A stretch of DNA of 64,000 nt from Pseudomonas sp. S37. GTDB lineage: Bacteria; Pseudomonadota; Gammaproteobacteria; Pseudomonadales; Pseudomonadaceae. The number at the start of each line of letters is the position of its first letter. Within the stretch, counting starts at the first letter, position 1. The stretch covers positions 1 to 64,000 of the forward strand of contig NZ_JACVZC010000017.1 of assembly GCF_016658545.1 (NCBI RefSeq). Direction: 5' to 3'. The notes under the pieces were generated by a model. The model was not told the origin of the DNA, did not search any database, and worked only from the letters and a program-made list of their open reading frames with translations. Shown here one piece after another: positions 54,520-63,937 of the stretch. Made by a program: the position numbers and the translations under genes.

Positions 54520-55867
54520 GAGCGGACTCCTCGGGCAGTACATGGGCAACGCTCAGGCGTTCGCGGGTGAAGTAGGTGCGCGCGGCGTTCTGGATGTCCT
54601 GCGGAGTAACGCGCTTGAGCTCGTCCAGTTCGCTGTCGATCAGCTTCCAGGACAGGCCGACGGTTTCCAGCTGGCCGATGGTGGTGGCCTGGCTGCTGAT
54701 GGAGTCGCGGTCGTAGACCAGGCCAGCAATGACCTGGGCGCGAACGCGTTCCAGCTCTTCGGCGCTGGGCGGGGTGGTCTTGAGTTCGTCCAGCAACTGC
54801 CACACGCCCTTCTCGACGTCGGCGAGGGTTTTCTGTTTCTGCACGTTCGGCGTGGCCGAGATCAGGAACAGGCTGTCGCCACGGGTGAAGGCGTTGTAGC
54901 TGGACGAGGCGCCGGCCACCAGTTCCTGGCCACGTTCCAGGCGGGCGGGCATGCGGGCACTGTAGCCACCGTCGAGCAGTGCCGAGATCAGGCGCAGGGC
55001 ATGCACAGTACGCGGGTCTTTGGCGGTTGGCAGCCCAGGCACGTTGAAGCCGTAGATCAGGCTTGGCAGCTGAGTACGCACATGCAGGGTCAACTGGCGC
55101 AGGCCGGGCTCGGCCAGCTCCAGTGGTAGCTTGGCCGGCGGCACGGCGCGCTTGGGGATGCTGGCGAAGTACTTCTGCGCCAGGCCCTTGACCTCATCGG
55201 CGGTAACGTCGCCAACCACCACCAGGGTAGCGTTGTTGGGCGCATACCAGGATTCGTACCAGTGGCGCAGTTCCTCGACCTTCATGCGCTCCAGGTCGGC
55301 CATCCAGCCGATGGTCGGGGTGTGGTAGCCGCTGGCCGGGTAGGCCATGGCGCGAAACAGCTCGAACGCCTTGGCATTGGGCTGGTCGTCGGTGCGCAGG
55401 CGGCGCTCTTCCTTGATGACCTCGATTTCCTTGCTGAATTCATCGGCCGGCAGGCGCAGGCTGGCCAGGCGGTCGGCTTCCAGCTCCAGGGCTACCGGCA
55501 GGCGGTCGCGGGCCAGCACCTGGTAATAGGCGGTGTAGTCGTCGCTGGTGAAGGCGTTCTCTTCGGCGCCCAGGTCACGCAGCACGCGCGAGGCCTCGCC
55601 GGGGCCGAGCTTGGCGCTGCCTTTGAACATCATGTGTTCCAGCGCGTGCGACAAACCGGTCTGGCCCGGGGTTTCGTAGCTGGAGCCGACCTTGTACCAG
55701 ATCTGCGAGACCACCACCGGCGCGCGGTGGTCTTCGCGCACGACGACCTTCAGGCCGTTGTCGAGGATGAATTCGTGGGTGGGTTGCACATCGGCGGCAA
55801 AGGCCGCGAGCGGCAGGCAGAGCGTGCCGAGCAACAGGCCAGCGGCGCGGCGGGCTAGAGCATTCAT
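54512..55867 (-). CDS. M16-family zinc peptidase, exported active subunit
   Basis: A 451-residue periplasmic peptidase. A signal peptide (about residues 1-24) is followed by the zinc motif HALEH at 74-78 and a VIKEERRLRTDD third-ligand region. It is the first gene of a minus-strand series: active M16, inactive M16, rsmD, then the leaderless M16 pair. It is divergent from ftsY over 231 bases, where no further gene is seen. The natural substrate is unknown. Confidence 0.93.
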   Translation of the reverse strand: MNALARRAAGLLLGTLCLPLAAFAADVQPTHEFILDNGLKVVVREDHRAPVVVSQIWYKVGSSYETPGQTGLSHALEHMMFKGSAKLGPGEASRVLRDLGAEENAFTSDDYTAYYQVLARDRLPVALELEADRLASLRLPADEFSKEIEVIKEERRLRTDDQPNAKAFELFRAMAYPASGYHTPTIGWMADLERMKVEELRHWYESWYAPNNATLVVVGDVTADEVKGLAQKYFASIPKRAVPPAKLPLELAEPGLRQLTLHVRTQLPSLIYGFNVPGLPTAKDPRTVHALRLISALLDGGYSARMPARLERGQELVAGASSSYNAFTRGDSLFLISATPNVQKQKTLADVEKGVWQLLDELKTTPPSAEELERVRAQVIAGLVYDRDSISSQATTIGQLETVGLSWKLIDSELDELKRVTPQDIQNAARTYFTRERLSVAHVLPEESAHE

Positions 55868-56098
55868 AAGGTGTTTAACCTGTTCGGCGGCCCGCTGGGT
55901 TTAGCGTCGACGGGCCAGGAGGTGCTAGGATACTGATCCGGTTGCCTGGCGACCATGCCTGTCGCCGTTCTGGCCTGCAGGACACTAAGACAAAACGTTG
56001 CGCATGAACCAGCCGGCTTCAAGATAGTCTGTTCTGCGTAGAGAGAATTCCCGATGCGCCAAAGCTGGCCCATCGCTACCCTGAGATAGCCGTCTTCC

Positions 56099-57661
56099 AT
56101 GTTTGGTTCCAACGACGACAAGAAAGCGCCGGCCGAGGCTGGTGAAAAGAAAGGCCTGTTCAGCTGGTTTCGCAAGAAGCCGCAGCAACCCGTGGAGGCT
56201 ACCGAGCCCGCGAAAGAAGCCCCCGCTGTCGAGCAACCTGTAGCTGCTCCGGTCGAGGCCCCTGCTGCTGAAGCACCCCAGGCCCCAGCGCCGGTTCAGG
56301 TGCCTGCGGTCTCGCCGCTGAGCGAGCCACTGCCGGCCGCCGAGCCAGCCCAGCCCTCGGTAGCACCGGTGGTTGAAGCGCCGCTTCCTGAGCCGGTTGC
56401 CTCCCGGCCGTTGCACGCCCCTGAACCCGAGCCGGTCGCTTCTACGCCGCTGGTGGCACCCGCGCCGCAGCCGGTCGCCCCCATGCCCGTGCAGGCTGCA
56501 CCGGTCGAGGTAGCCCGCGTCGAGCCAGCCCCGGTTGTCGAGTCAGCCGCACCGGTGAGCAACCTGGTACTGCCGGTTGCCGAAGAGCCCGTGGCCCTGG
56601 TGCCGGACCTGGAGCCGAAAGCGCCGCCAGCCATCCCGGAACGCCCGGCACCCGAAGTCGTTGCCCCGGTGGCTGTGGTTGCTGCACCGGTCGAAGCTGC
56701 GCCAGAACCAGCCCCTGCGCCGCCCGAGCAGGCCAAACCCGGCTTCTTCGCCCGCCTCAAGCAGGGCTTGTCCAAGACCAGCGCCAGCATCGGCGAGGGC
56801 ATGGCCAGCCTGTTCATGGGCAAGAAGGTCATCGATGATGACCTGCTCGACGAAATCGAAACCCGCCTGCTGACCGCCGACGTCGGCGTCGAAGCCACTT
56901 CGGCCATCGTCCAGAACCTGACCCAGAAGGTTGCCCGCAAACAACTGGCCGATGCCGACGCGCTGTACAAGTCGCTGCAGGAAGAACTGGCCGCGCTGCT
57001 GCGCCCGGTCGAGCAGCCGCTGAAGATCGAGTCGCAGAACAAGCCTTACGTGATCCTGGTTGTTGGCGTGAACGGCGCTGGCAAGACCACCACTATCGGC
57101 AAAATGGCCAAGAAGCTGCAACTTGAAGGCAAGAAGGTCATGCTGGCCGCCGGCGACACCTTCCGCGCCGCCGCCGTGGAGCAACTGCAGGTGTGGGGCG
57201 AGCGTAACCATATCCCGGTGATTGCCCAGCACACCGGCGCCGACTCCGCTTCGGTCATCTTCGACGCCGTGCAGGCCGCCAAGGCCCGTGGCGTGGATGT
57301 GCTGATCGCCGACACCGCCGGGCGCCTGCACACCAAAGACAACCTGATGGAAGAGCTGAAAAAGGTTCGCCGGGTCATCGGCAAGCTCGACGTCGAGGCG
57401 CCGCACGAGGTGCTACTGGTACTCGATGCCGGCACCGGGCAGAACGCCATCAGCCAGGCCAAGTACTTCAACCAGAGCGTCGAACTGACCGGCCTGGCCC
57501 TGACCAAACTGGACGGCACCGCCAAGGGGGGGGTTATCTTCGCCCTGGCCAAGCAGTTCAAGCTACCGATCCGCTATATCGGTGTGGGCGAAACCATCGA
57601 CGACCTGCGCACCTTCGAAGCCGAGCCGTTCGTCAAGGCTCTGTTCGCCGAGCGAGACTGA
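56099..57661 (+). CDS. ftsY: Signal recognition particle receptor FtsY
   Basis: A 520-residue SRP receptor GTPase that docks ribosome-SRP complexes at the SecYEG channel. The N-terminal A domain (about 30-215) is a long Pro/Ala/Val/Glu-rich stretch of low complexity. The NG domain follows: N domain from about residue 220 (FFARLKQGLSKTSASIGEG), G1 GVNGAGKTTTIGK (323-335), DTAGRLHTKDNLM, and TKLDGTAKGG. It heads the conserved ftsY-ftsE-ftsX-rpoH order, with ftsE 2 bases downstream. Confidence 0.97.
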   Translation: MFGSNDDKKAPAEAGEKKGLFSWFRKKPQQPVEATEPAKEAPAVEQPVAAPVEAPAAEAPQAPAPVQVPAVSPLSEPLPAAEPAQPSVAPVVEAPLPEPVASRPLHAPEPEPVASTPLVAPAPQPVAPMPVQAAPVEVARVEPAPVVESAAPVSNLVLPVAEEPVALVPDLEPKAPPAIPERPAPEVVAPVAVVAAPVEAAPEPAPAPPEQAKPGFFARLKQGLSKTSASIGEGMASLFMGKKVIDDDLLDEIETRLLTADVGVEATSAIVQNLTQKVARKQLADADALYKSLQEELAALLRPVEQPLKIESQNKPYVILVVGVNGAGKTTTIGKMAKKLQLEGKKVMLAAGDTFRAAAVEQLQVWGERNHIPVIAQHTGADSASVIFDAVQAAKARGVDVLIADTAGRLHTKDNLMEELKKVRRVIGKLDVEAPHEVLLVLDAGTGQNAISQAKYFNQSVELTGLALTKLDGTAKGGVIFALAKQFKLPIRYIGVGETIDDLRTFEAEPFVKALFAERD

Positions 57662-57663
57662 CC

Positions 57664-58335
57664 ATGATCCGATTCGAACAGGTTGCCAAGCGCTATCCCA
57701 ATGGTCATGTCGGTTTGCATGAGCTGAGTTTCCGGGCGCGCCGGGGCGAGTTCCTGTTCGTCACCGGCCACTCGGGTGCCGGCAAGAGCACCTTGCTGCG
57801 ACTGCTGCTGGCCATGGAGCGCCCGACCAGCGGCAAACTGATGCTGGCCGGGCAGGACCTGGGCCAGATCAGCAACGCACAGATCCCGTTCCTGCGTCGG
57901 CAGATCGGCGTGGTGTTCCAGAACCACCAGTTGCTGTTCGACCGCACAGTGTTCAACAACATCGCCTTGCCGCTGCAGATTCTCGGCCTGTCCAAGGCCG
58001 AGATCGCCAAGCGCGTGGACTCGGCGCTGGAGCGCGTGTCGCTGTCCGACAAGGGCGAGCTGTTCCCGGCCGACCTGTCCACCGGCCAGCAGCAGCGCGT
58101 CGGCATTGCCCGTGCCATCGTCCACCAGCCGGCACTGCTGTTGGCCGACGAACCCACCGGTAACCTCGACCCGCGCCTGGCAGCAGAAATCATGGGTGTG
58201 TTCGAGGACATCAACCGCCTGGGCACCACGGTACTGATCGCCAGCCACGACCTGGCACTGATTGCGCGCATGCGCCACCGCATGCTGACCTTGCAGCGCG
58301 GCCGCTTGATCGGCGATGGGGAGGCCGGGCAATGA
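57664..58335 (+). CDS. ftsE: Cell division ATP-binding protein FtsE
   Basis: A 223-residue ABC ATPase that with FtsX controls septal cell-wall hydrolases. Walker A is GHSGAGKSTLLRLLL, the signature is LSTGQQQRVGIARA, and Walker B is LLADEPTGNLDP. It overlaps ftsX by four bases (ATGA). Confidence 0.97.
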   Translation: MIRFEQVAKRYPNGHVGLHELSFRARRGEFLFVTGHSGAGKSTLLRLLLAMERPTSGKLMLAGQDLGQISNAQIPFLRRQIGVVFQNHQLLFDRTVFNNIALPLQILGLSKAEIAKRVDSALERVSLSDKGELFPADLSTGQQQRVGIARAIVHQPALLLADEPTGNLDPRLAAEIMGVFEDINRLGTTVLIASHDLALIARMRHRMLTLQRGRLIGDGEAGQ

Positions 58336-59357
58336 GCACTACACGTACGCCGAAGGTTTCCGAACGGGTTGCGCCGAAACCGGCCGACCCGCAGCCGGCG
58401 AAGAAAAAGCGCGGCGAAGACGATGACGGCCCGGATTTCCGCACCCTGCTGCATGCCTGGCTTGAAAGCCACCGCGCCAGTATGGCCGACAGCCTGCGCC
58501 GCCTGGGTAAGCAGCCGATCGGCAGCTTCTTCACCTGCCTGGTGATGGCCGTGGCGCTGAGCATGCCGATGGGCCTGTCGTTGCTGCTTAAGAACGTCGA
58601 GCAGCTGGGCGGTTCGTGGCAGCGCGCGGCACAGATTTCGCTGTACCTCAAGCTGGATGCCGGTAGCCGTGATGGCGAGGCGCTGCGTGACGAGATCAAG
58701 GGCATGCCTGGGGTGGCGGATGCGCAGTATGTGAGCCGCGAGCAGGCGCTGGAGGAGTTCCAGCAGCAGTCCGGGCTGGGCGAAGCCTTGCGCGAGCTGC
58801 CTGACAACCCGCTGCCGGGTGTGGTGGTGGTAACCCCGACCGAGGTCGACAAGCCGGCCCTGGAGGCCCTGCGTCAGCGCCTGTCTGAGCTGCCTCGGGT
58901 AGAGGTGGCGCAACTGGACCTGGTCTGGGTCGAGCGCCTGGCGGCCATCCTCAAGTTGGGTGACCGTTTTGTCTTCGGTTTGGCCGTGATGCTGATTTCT
59001 GCCCTGCTGTTAGTAATCGGTAACACAATTCGTCTACACATTGAAAACCGCCGCATCGAGATCGAAGTGATCAAGCTGGTGGGGGGCACCGACGCCTACG
59101 TACGCCGGCCTTTCCTGTACATGGGCGCCCTGTACGGCCTGGGTGCAGGCCTGTTGGCGTGGGGTATCCTGGCATTTGGCCTGAATTGGCTGAACGAGGC
59201 CGTGGTAGGACTTTCCGGGCTGTATGGCAGTGACTTCGCCCTGGGCGGGGTGCCGGCATCCGATGGTCTGTCGCTCTTGATCGGAGCGGTGTTGTTGGGG
59301 TATATCGGTGCATGGATTGCCGTCGCCCGCCACTTGAACGAGCTGGCGCCGCGATAG
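58332..59357 (+). CDS. ftsX: Cell division protein FtsX
   Basis: A 341-residue inner-membrane partner of FtsE. It has a long charged cytoplasmic N-terminus, TM1 near residues 70-90, a periplasmic loop (about 95-210), then three TM segments (about 218-240, 265-290 and 310-333) as in the FtsX/MacB family. The conserved ENRRIEIEVIKLVGGTDAYVRRPF coupling region follows TM2 in the expected place. Confidence 0.96.
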   Translation: MSTTRTPKVSERVAPKPADPQPAKKKRGEDDDGPDFRTLLHAWLESHRASMADSLRRLGKQPIGSFFTCLVMAVALSMPMGLSLLLKNVEQLGGSWQRAAQISLYLKLDAGSRDGEALRDEIKGMPGVADAQYVSREQALEEFQQQSGLGEALRELPDNPLPGVVVVTPTEVDKPALEALRQRLSELPRVEVAQLDLVWVERLAAILKLGDRFVFGLAVMLISALLLVIGNTIRLHIENRRIEIEVIKLVGGTDAYVRRPFLYMGALYGLGAGLLAWGILAFGLNWLNEAVVGLSGLYGSDFALGGVPASDGLSLLIGAVLLGYIGAWIAVARHLNELAPR

Positions 59358-59373
59358 TTTTTACGTGCCAGCA

Positions 59374-59379
59374 TTGACA
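59374..59379 (+). promoter_or_regulatory. Consensus -35 (TTGACA) upstream of rpoH
   Basis: A perfect TTGACA, but the -10 at the normal 17-base distance is weak (CTTGTA). It may be a housekeeping promoter overlapping the stress promoter at 59394. Confidence 0.4.
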
Positions 59380-59393
59380 TTTTCTTCACTACG

Positions 59394-59421
59394 GAACTTG
59401 TACCGTCGTTCCAGGTCAATG
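59394..59421 (+). promoter_or_regulatory. Sigma-E/AlgU-type promoter of rpoH
   Basis: GAACTT (59394-59399), a 16-base spacer and TCAATG (59416-59421) match the envelope-stress sigma promoter pattern and its position in front of rpoH in E. coli (rpoH P3, GAACTT-N16-TCTGA). Confidence 0.7.
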
Positions 59422-59468
59422 TTGGCAGCGCCCACAAGGCGCGAGTTTAGTAAGTCGGAGGTTCTTGA

Positions 59469-60323
59469 ATGACCACATCGTTGCAACCTGCCTATGCCCT
59501 GGTACCCGGTGCAAACCTGGAAGCCTACGTGCACACGGTCAACAGCATCCCGCTGCTGACGGTCGAGCAGGAGCGTGATCTGGGCGAGCGTCTCTATTAT
59601 GAGCAGGATGTCGAGGCCGCTCGTCAAATGGTGATGGCCCACCTGCGTTTTGTCGTACATATCGCCCGTAGCTATGCCGGCTATGGCTTGGCCCAGGCCG
59701 ACCTGATCCAGGAAGGCAACGTCGGCCTGATGAAGGCCGTCAAGCGCTTCAACCCGGAAATGGGCGTGCGCCTGGTGTCGTTTGCCGTGCACTGGATCAA
59801 GGCAGAGATCCACGAGTTCATCCTGCGCAACTGGCGCATCGTCAAGGTGGCGACCACCAAGGCCCAGCGCAAGCTGTTCTTCAACCTGCGCAGCCAGAAG
59901 AAGCGCCTGGCCTGGCTGAACAACGACGAAGTGCATCGCGTGGCGGAAAGCCTTGGTGTCGAGCCGCGTGAAGTGCGCGAGATGGAAAGCCGCCTCAGCG
60001 GCCAGGACATGGCCTTCGACCCGGCAGCGGAAGCTGACGACGACAGCGCCTTCCAGTCGCCCGCGCACTACCTGGAAGACCACCGTTACGACCCGGCGGT
60101 GCAGCTGGAGGATGCGGACTGGAGCGACAACTCCACCAGCAACCTGCACGAAGCGCTGCAAGGGCTGGACGAACGTAGCCGCGATATTCTCTACCAGCGC
60201 TGGTTGGCGGAAGAGAAGGCCACGTTGCATGAGCTGGCAGACAAGTACAGCGTTTCGGCTGAGCGGATTCGCCAGCTGGAGAAAAATGCGATGAACAAGG
60301 TCAAGGCGCTGATTGCAGCCTGA
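59469..60323 (+). CDS. rpoH: Heat-shock sigma factor RpoH (sigma-32)
   Basis: A 284-residue sigma-70 family factor for heat-shock genes. Region 2 includes [20 protein letters not shown] and [19 protein letters not shown]; the RpoH box [10 protein letters not shown] lies near residues 134-143. Region 4 ends with [20 protein letters not shown]. The sigma-E-type promoter upstream implies envelope stress as well as heat input. A clear terminator follows. Confidence 0.97.
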   Translation: MTTSLQPAYALVPGANLEAYVHTVNSIPLLTVEQERDLGERLYYEQDVEAARQMVMAHLRFVVHIARSYAGYGLAQADLIQEGNVGLMKAVKRFNPEMGVRLVSFAVHWIKAEIHEFILRNWRIVKVATTKAQRKLFFNLRSQKKRLAWLNNDEVHRVAESLGVEPREVREMESRLSGQDMAFDPAAEADDDSAFQSPAHYLEDHRYDPAVQLEDADWSDNSTSNLHEALQGLDERSRDILYQRWLAEEKATLHELADKYSVSAERIRQLEKNAMNKVKALIAA

Positions 60324-60342
60324 TCGGGCCTTGGTTGCACAG

Positions 60343-60380
60343 AAAAGCCGCTGGCCCTGACTGGGTGAGCGGCTTTTTTA
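60343..60380 (+). terminator. Intrinsic terminator of rpoH
   Basis: AAAAGCCGCT (60343-60352) pairs with AGCGGCTTTT (60368-60377) with a T-run after it; it may act in both directions. Confidence 0.9.
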
Positions 60381-60395
60381 TTTGTGCTGGCTGTA

Positions 60396-60475
60396 CCGGC
60401 CTCTTCGCGGGTGAACCCGCTCCTACAGGGGGGCGCGTGCTTGTGTAGGAGCGGGTTTACCCGCGAATAGGCCGG
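60396..60475. repeat. REPIN, class I, CCTAC subtype
   Basis: Arms at about 60402-60428 and 60443-60468 (CCTAC/GTAGG), between the convergent rpoH and mtgA genes. Confidence 0.93.
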
Positions 60476-60492
60476 TAAGCCCAGCGAATGGC

Positions 60493-61203
60493 TCAAAGCT
60501 TGCGCGAAGTGTCGAGCTGCATCAGGTAGCCAGGCCCACCCAACTGACTCATCTGCCGGCGAATCCACCCGGCCCGGCTGGCCACGTAGGCACTCGGCCG
60601 GCTGGCACTCCACTTGATCGGGCTGGGCAGCACCGCCGCCAGTTGCGCGGCCTGCTGGCGGCTAAGTCGGCTGGCATCGACGCCAAAGTGGTAGCGCGCC
60701 GCCGCCTGGGCACCAAACACGCCCTTGCCCCACTCGGCGCTGTTCAGGTAGACCTCGAGAATCCGCTCCTTCGACCAGAACAGCTCGATCAACGCGGTAA
60801 ACCAGGCCTCCAGCCCTTTGCGGAACCAGCTGCGGCCGGACCACAGGAACAGGTTCTTCGCCACCTGCTGGGTCAGTGTGCTGGCACCGCGGATGCTGCC
60901 GCCGCGTTCGTTGTAGGCCAGCGCTGCCTGGATGGCCGGGATGTCGAAGCCCCAGTGGCTGGCGAACTTCTGGTCCTCGCCGGCAATGACCGCGACCTTG
61001 AGCTCATCGGAGATGTTCTCCCACGGCTCCCAGTCGCGCTGCAGGTCGATCGGCTCGCCATTGACCCAGGACTGCACCTTGCGCTCGACCATCAGCGCCG
61101 TGCCGGGCGGTGGCACCCAGCGGAACACCAGCACCAGCACGATGCTGCCGGCAGCGAACCAGAGCAGGGCGCGGGAGAGGCGGCGCAGAAGAGTTGGCAG
61201 CAT
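60493..61203 (-). CDS. mtgA: Monofunctional peptidoglycan glycosyltransferase
   Basis: A 236-residue inner-membrane enzyme of family GT51 that polymerises glycan chains from lipid II. One N-terminal membrane segment (about 12-30) is followed by the GT51 motifs: AVIAGEDQKFASHWGFD with the catalytic Glu, RGASTLTQQVAKNLFLW, KERILEVYLNSAEWGKGVFG and AARYHFGV. There is no transpeptidase domain. The start at 61203 (MLPTLLRRLS) gives the normal length; the frame is open to 61269. It is divergent from the DUF423 gene. Confidence 0.96.
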   Translation of the reverse strand: MLPTLLRRLSRALLWFAAGSIVLVLVFRWVPPPGTALMVERKVQSWVNGEPIDLQRDWEPWENISDELKVAVIAGEDQKFASHWGFDIPAIQAALAYNERGGSIRGASTLTQQVAKNLFLWSGRSWFRKGLEAWFTALIELFWSKERILEVYLNSAEWGKGVFGAQAAARYHFGVDASRLSRQQAAQLAAVLPSPIKWSASRPSAYVASRAGWIRRQMSQLGGPGYLMQLDTSRKL

Positions 61204-61267
61204 GGTGATGGCTTGGCCGTTCGGGTGGAAGGGGCCATTATACAGACCCGATACAAGGAGTCGTCCC

Positions 61268-61639
61268 ATGCTTCGCAGCTTCCTGATGCTTGCCGCCTTT
61301 TTCGGCTTTACCGGGGTCGCCCTCGGCGCCTTCGCCGCTCACGGCTTGAAAAACCGGCTGACGGCCGACTACCTGGCGATCTTTCATACCGGCGTGACTT
61401 ATCAGTTGGTGCATGCACTGGCGATCTTCGGCGTTGCCGTGCTTGCGGCGCACCTGCCCGGGCGCCTGGTCGTCTGGGCTGGCGGACTGTTTGCGCTGGG
61501 TATCGTGTTGTTCTCCGGCAGCCTGTACCTGCTGACCCTCAGCGGCATTGGCAAGCTCGGCATCATCACCCCGATTGGCGGCCTTTGCTTCCTTGCCGGC
61601 TGGCTGTGCCTGGGCCTGGCAGCCTGGCGGCTGGGCTGA
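61268..61639 (+). CDS. DUF423 family small membrane protein (YgdD-like)
   Basis: A 123-residue protein with four membrane segments and the family features GVALGAFAAHGLK and FHTGVTYQLVHALA, then FSGSLYLLTLSG and PIGGLCFLAGW. The function is unknown. An AAGGAG ribosome-binding site precedes the ATG. Confidence 0.93.
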   Translation: MLRSFLMLAAFFGFTGVALGAFAAHGLKNRLTADYLAIFHTGVTYQLVHALAIFGVAVLAAHLPGRLVVWAGGLFALGIVLFSGSLYLLTLSGIGKLGIITPIGGLCFLAGWLCLGLAAWRLG

Positions 61640-61741
61640 CCGACTGGTCCACAATCGCGACTAATGGCGTGCACCGCCCTTGGGTTGCAGGGCGGTTCGG
61701 CGCTAGAATGCGGGCCCCAAAGAACAATGGTGGCCGTGCGC

Positions 61742-61942
61742 ATGCGCATTCAACTGAACGGTGAACCTTACGAACTGCCTGCTGGCGAGAGCGTTGCAGC
61801 CCTGCTGACGCGCCTGGAGCTGACCGGGCGCCGCATTGCCGTGGAACTTAACCTGGACATCGTGCCGCGTAGCCAGCACGACAGCACGCTGCTGAACGAC
61901 GGCGACCAGGTTGAAGTGGTCCACGCCATCGGTGGCGGCTGA
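61742..61942 (+). CDS. thiS: Sulfur-carrier protein ThiS
   Basis: A 66-residue ubiquitin-like protein whose C-terminal Gly-Gly (ending HAIGGG) is made into a thiocarboxylate that gives sulfur to the thiazole of thiamine. The start is taken at ATG 61742 (MRIQLNGEPYEL); upstream in-frame starts give non-family residues. thiG begins 54 bases later, so the two are probably co-transcribed. I saw no thiamine riboswitch in front. Confidence 0.94.
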   Translation: MRIQLNGEPYELPAGESVAALLTRLELTGRRIAVELNLDIVPRSQHDSTLLNDGDQVEVVHAIGGG

Positions 61943-61996
61943 CAGCAGCCCGGCGGTTCACAAGCAAGCCCTGCAACCTATTCCCGAGGAACAACG

Positions 61997-62809
61997 ATGA
62001 GCAACGTTCGTAGCGACAAGCCCTTCATCCTGGCCGGGCGCACTTTCCAGTCGCGCCTGCTGGTCGGCACTGGCAAGTACCGTGACATGGAAGAAACCCG
62101 CCTGGCGACAGAGGCCTCGGGTGCCGAGATCGTCACCGTGGCCGTGCGCCGGACCAACCTTGGCCAGAATGCGGGCGAGCCGAACCTGCTCGATGTGCTG
62201 TCGCCCGACAAATACACCATTCTGCCCAATACCGCCGGTTGCTTTGACGCGGTCGAGGCTGTGCGCACCTGCCGCCTGGCCCGTGAGCTGCTCGAGGGCT
62301 ACAAGTCCCATGAGTCGCGGACCTTGGTGAAGCTGGAAGTGCTGGCCGACCAGAAAACCCTGTTCCCTAACGTGATCGAGACCCTCAAGGCTGCCGAAGT
62401 GCTGGTCAAGGAAGGTTTCGACGTGATGGTGTACACCAGCGATGACCCTATCATCGCCCGCCAGCTGGCCGAAGCCGGCTGTATCGCGGTCATGCCGCTG
62501 GCTGGCCTGATTGGCACCGGCCTGGGTATCTGCAACCCCTACAACCTGCAGATCATCCTCGAAGAATCGAAGGTGCCCGTGCTGGTCGATGCTGGCGTGG
62601 GTACCGCTTCCGACGCCACCATCGCCATGGAAATGGGCTGCGAGGCAGTATTGATGAACTCGGCCATTGCCCACGCGCAGCAACCGGTGCTGATGGCCGA
62701 GGCCATGAAGCACGCCATCGTCGCCGGTCGCATGGCCTACCTGGCCGGCCGCATGCCGAAAAAACTCTATGCCAGCGCCTCTTCGCCGCTGGATGGTCTG
62801 ATCAAGTAA
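61997..62809 (+). CDS. thiG: Thiazole synthase ThiG
   Basis: A 270-residue TIM-barrel enzyme that joins deoxyxylulose phosphate, dehydroglycine and the sulfur of ThiS into the thiazole of thiamine. The Schiff-base lysine candidate is Lys112 in [11 protein letters not shown]. Other marks are [21 protein letters not shown] and the phosphate-site region [29 protein letters not shown] ribosome-binding site is upstream. Confidence 0.96.
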   Translation: MSNVRSDKPFILAGRTFQSRLLVGTGKYRDMEETRLATEASGAEIVTVAVRRTNLGQNAGEPNLLDVLSPDKYTILPNTAGCFDAVEAVRTCRLARELLEGYKSHESRTLVKLEVLADQKTLFPNVIETLKAAEVLVKEGFDVMVYTSDDPIIARQLAEAGCIAVMPLAGLIGTGLGICNPYNLQIILEESKVPVLVDAGVGTASDATIAMEMGCEAVLMNSAIAHAQQPVLMAEAMKHAIVAGRMAYLAGRMPKKLYASASSPLDGLIK

Positions 62810-62818
62810 GAGCCCCAG

Positions 62819-63541
62819 ATGACTGACTCGCAAGATACGCCGATCGCCGCCGACGGCGACGCCCGCCCGCACCGCCGCATCAAGAGCTTCGTGATGCGCG
62901 CCGGGCGCATGACCGAAGGCCAGCAACGCGGCCTGGACCAGGGCGGCCCGCTGTACATCCTGCCGCTGGCCGACAGCGCGGTGGACTATGACCAGGTGTT
63001 CGGCCGTTCGGCGCCGCGCACCCTGGAGATCGGCTTCGGCATGGGCCATTCCCTGCTGGAAATGGCCGCTGCCGCACCTGAGCAGGACTTCATCGGTGTG
63101 GAAGTGCACCGCCCGGGTGTCGGCGCGCTGCTCAACGGTGTACTGACCCAGGGCCTGAAGAACCTGCGGGTGTATGACTGCGATGCCATCGAAGTACTGA
63201 ACCGCTGCGTGGCGGACAACAGCCTCGACCGCCTGATGCTGTTCTTCCCCGATCCTTGGCACAAGGCGCGCCACCACAAGCGCCGCATCGTCCAGCTGGA
63301 GTTCGCCGAGCTGGTACGGCGCAAGCTCAAGCCCGGTGGCGTGTTCCACATGGCAACCGACTGGGAACCGTATGCCGAGTACATGCTGGAAGTGATGAGC
63401 GCTGCCCCAGGCTATCGCAACCGTGCCGAAGACGGCACCTACGTGCCACGCCCGGAAGAGCGCCCGATCACCAAGTTCGAACGCCGCGGCGAGCGGCTGG
63501 GGCATGGGGTTTGGGATTTGAAGTTCGAGAAGGTGGATTGA
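62819..63541 (+). CDS. trmB: tRNA (guanine-46-N7) methyltransferase
   Basis: A 240-residue SAM-dependent enzyme that makes m7G46 in tRNA. The SAM motif [14 protein letters not shown], the AVEV-like [14 protein letters not shown] and the catalytic [15 protein letters not shown] motif are all present. It starts 9 bases after thiG and ends at a strong terminator. Confidence 0.96.
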   Translation: MTDSQDTPIAADGDARPHRRIKSFVMRAGRMTEGQQRGLDQGGPLYILPLADSAVDYDQVFGRSAPRTLEIGFGMGHSLLEMAAAAPEQDFIGVEVHRPGVGALLNGVLTQGLKNLRVYDCDAIEVLNRCVADNSLDRLMLFFPDPWHKARHHKRRIVQLEFAELVRRKLKPGGVFHMATDWEPYAEYMLEVMSAAPGYRNRAEDGTYVPRPEERPITKFERRGERLGHGVWDLKFEKVD

Positions 63542-63590
63542 TCGGCTGATTCGGCCTTTCGGTACGCTGAAGTCTGCAGAAATGCAGGCG

Positions 63591-63623
63591 AAAAAAAACC
63601 GCTCTGAGGAGAGCGGTTTTTTT
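63591..63623 (+). terminator. Intrinsic terminator of trmB
   Basis: An A-run (63591-63598), the stem CCGCTC/GAGCGG (63599-63604 with 63611-63616) and seven T (63617-63623). The candidate intron begins at the next base. Confidence 0.93.
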
Positions 63624-63660
63624 GTGTGAGCGGCAGGACTGAGTATCCTTCGCTCCAAGG

Positions 63661-63682
63661 CTTCACTGAAAGCTCTACACAG
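63661..63682 (+). repeat. 22-base direct repeat, copy 1 (in the candidate intron)
   Basis: Begins CTTCACTGAAAGCTC and ends TACACAG. It matches 63916-63937 with one mismatch (G for A), 255 bases apart. Confidence 0.85.
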
Positions 63683-63915
63683 TCAGGTGATCATAGGCAC
63701 CTTCAGAAGCAGGGTCAATGTGCGGAAATATCCGGCATCACGTGTGTCGAAGCGGTTAACAGTCTCGGCCAAGTAGTCCGGGTATCATCTAGTCGCTCCT
63801 GTGAGAGTCAATTCAGTGATGGGCCGGGTAGGGGAAGAATTCTGCTTTCCGGCCCCTTCGACATGGCCTGAGAACCGTGCCGGTGACCTTCTTCGAAGGG
63901 CCATTAACCTGGCCA

Positions 63916-63937
63916 CTTCACTGAAAACTCTACACAG
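63916..63937 (+). repeat. 22-base direct repeat, copy 2 (in the candidate intron)
   Basis: Begins CTTCACTGAAAACTC and ends TACACAG; it matches copy 1 with one difference. The flanking bases on either side do not match, so the repeat is local. Confidence 0.85.

Noticed and set aside
63626-63871. 81-codon open frame in the tail region
   Set aside because: No ribosome-binding site, no recognisable family, and it overlaps the terminator border and strong RNA hairpins; more likely chance.
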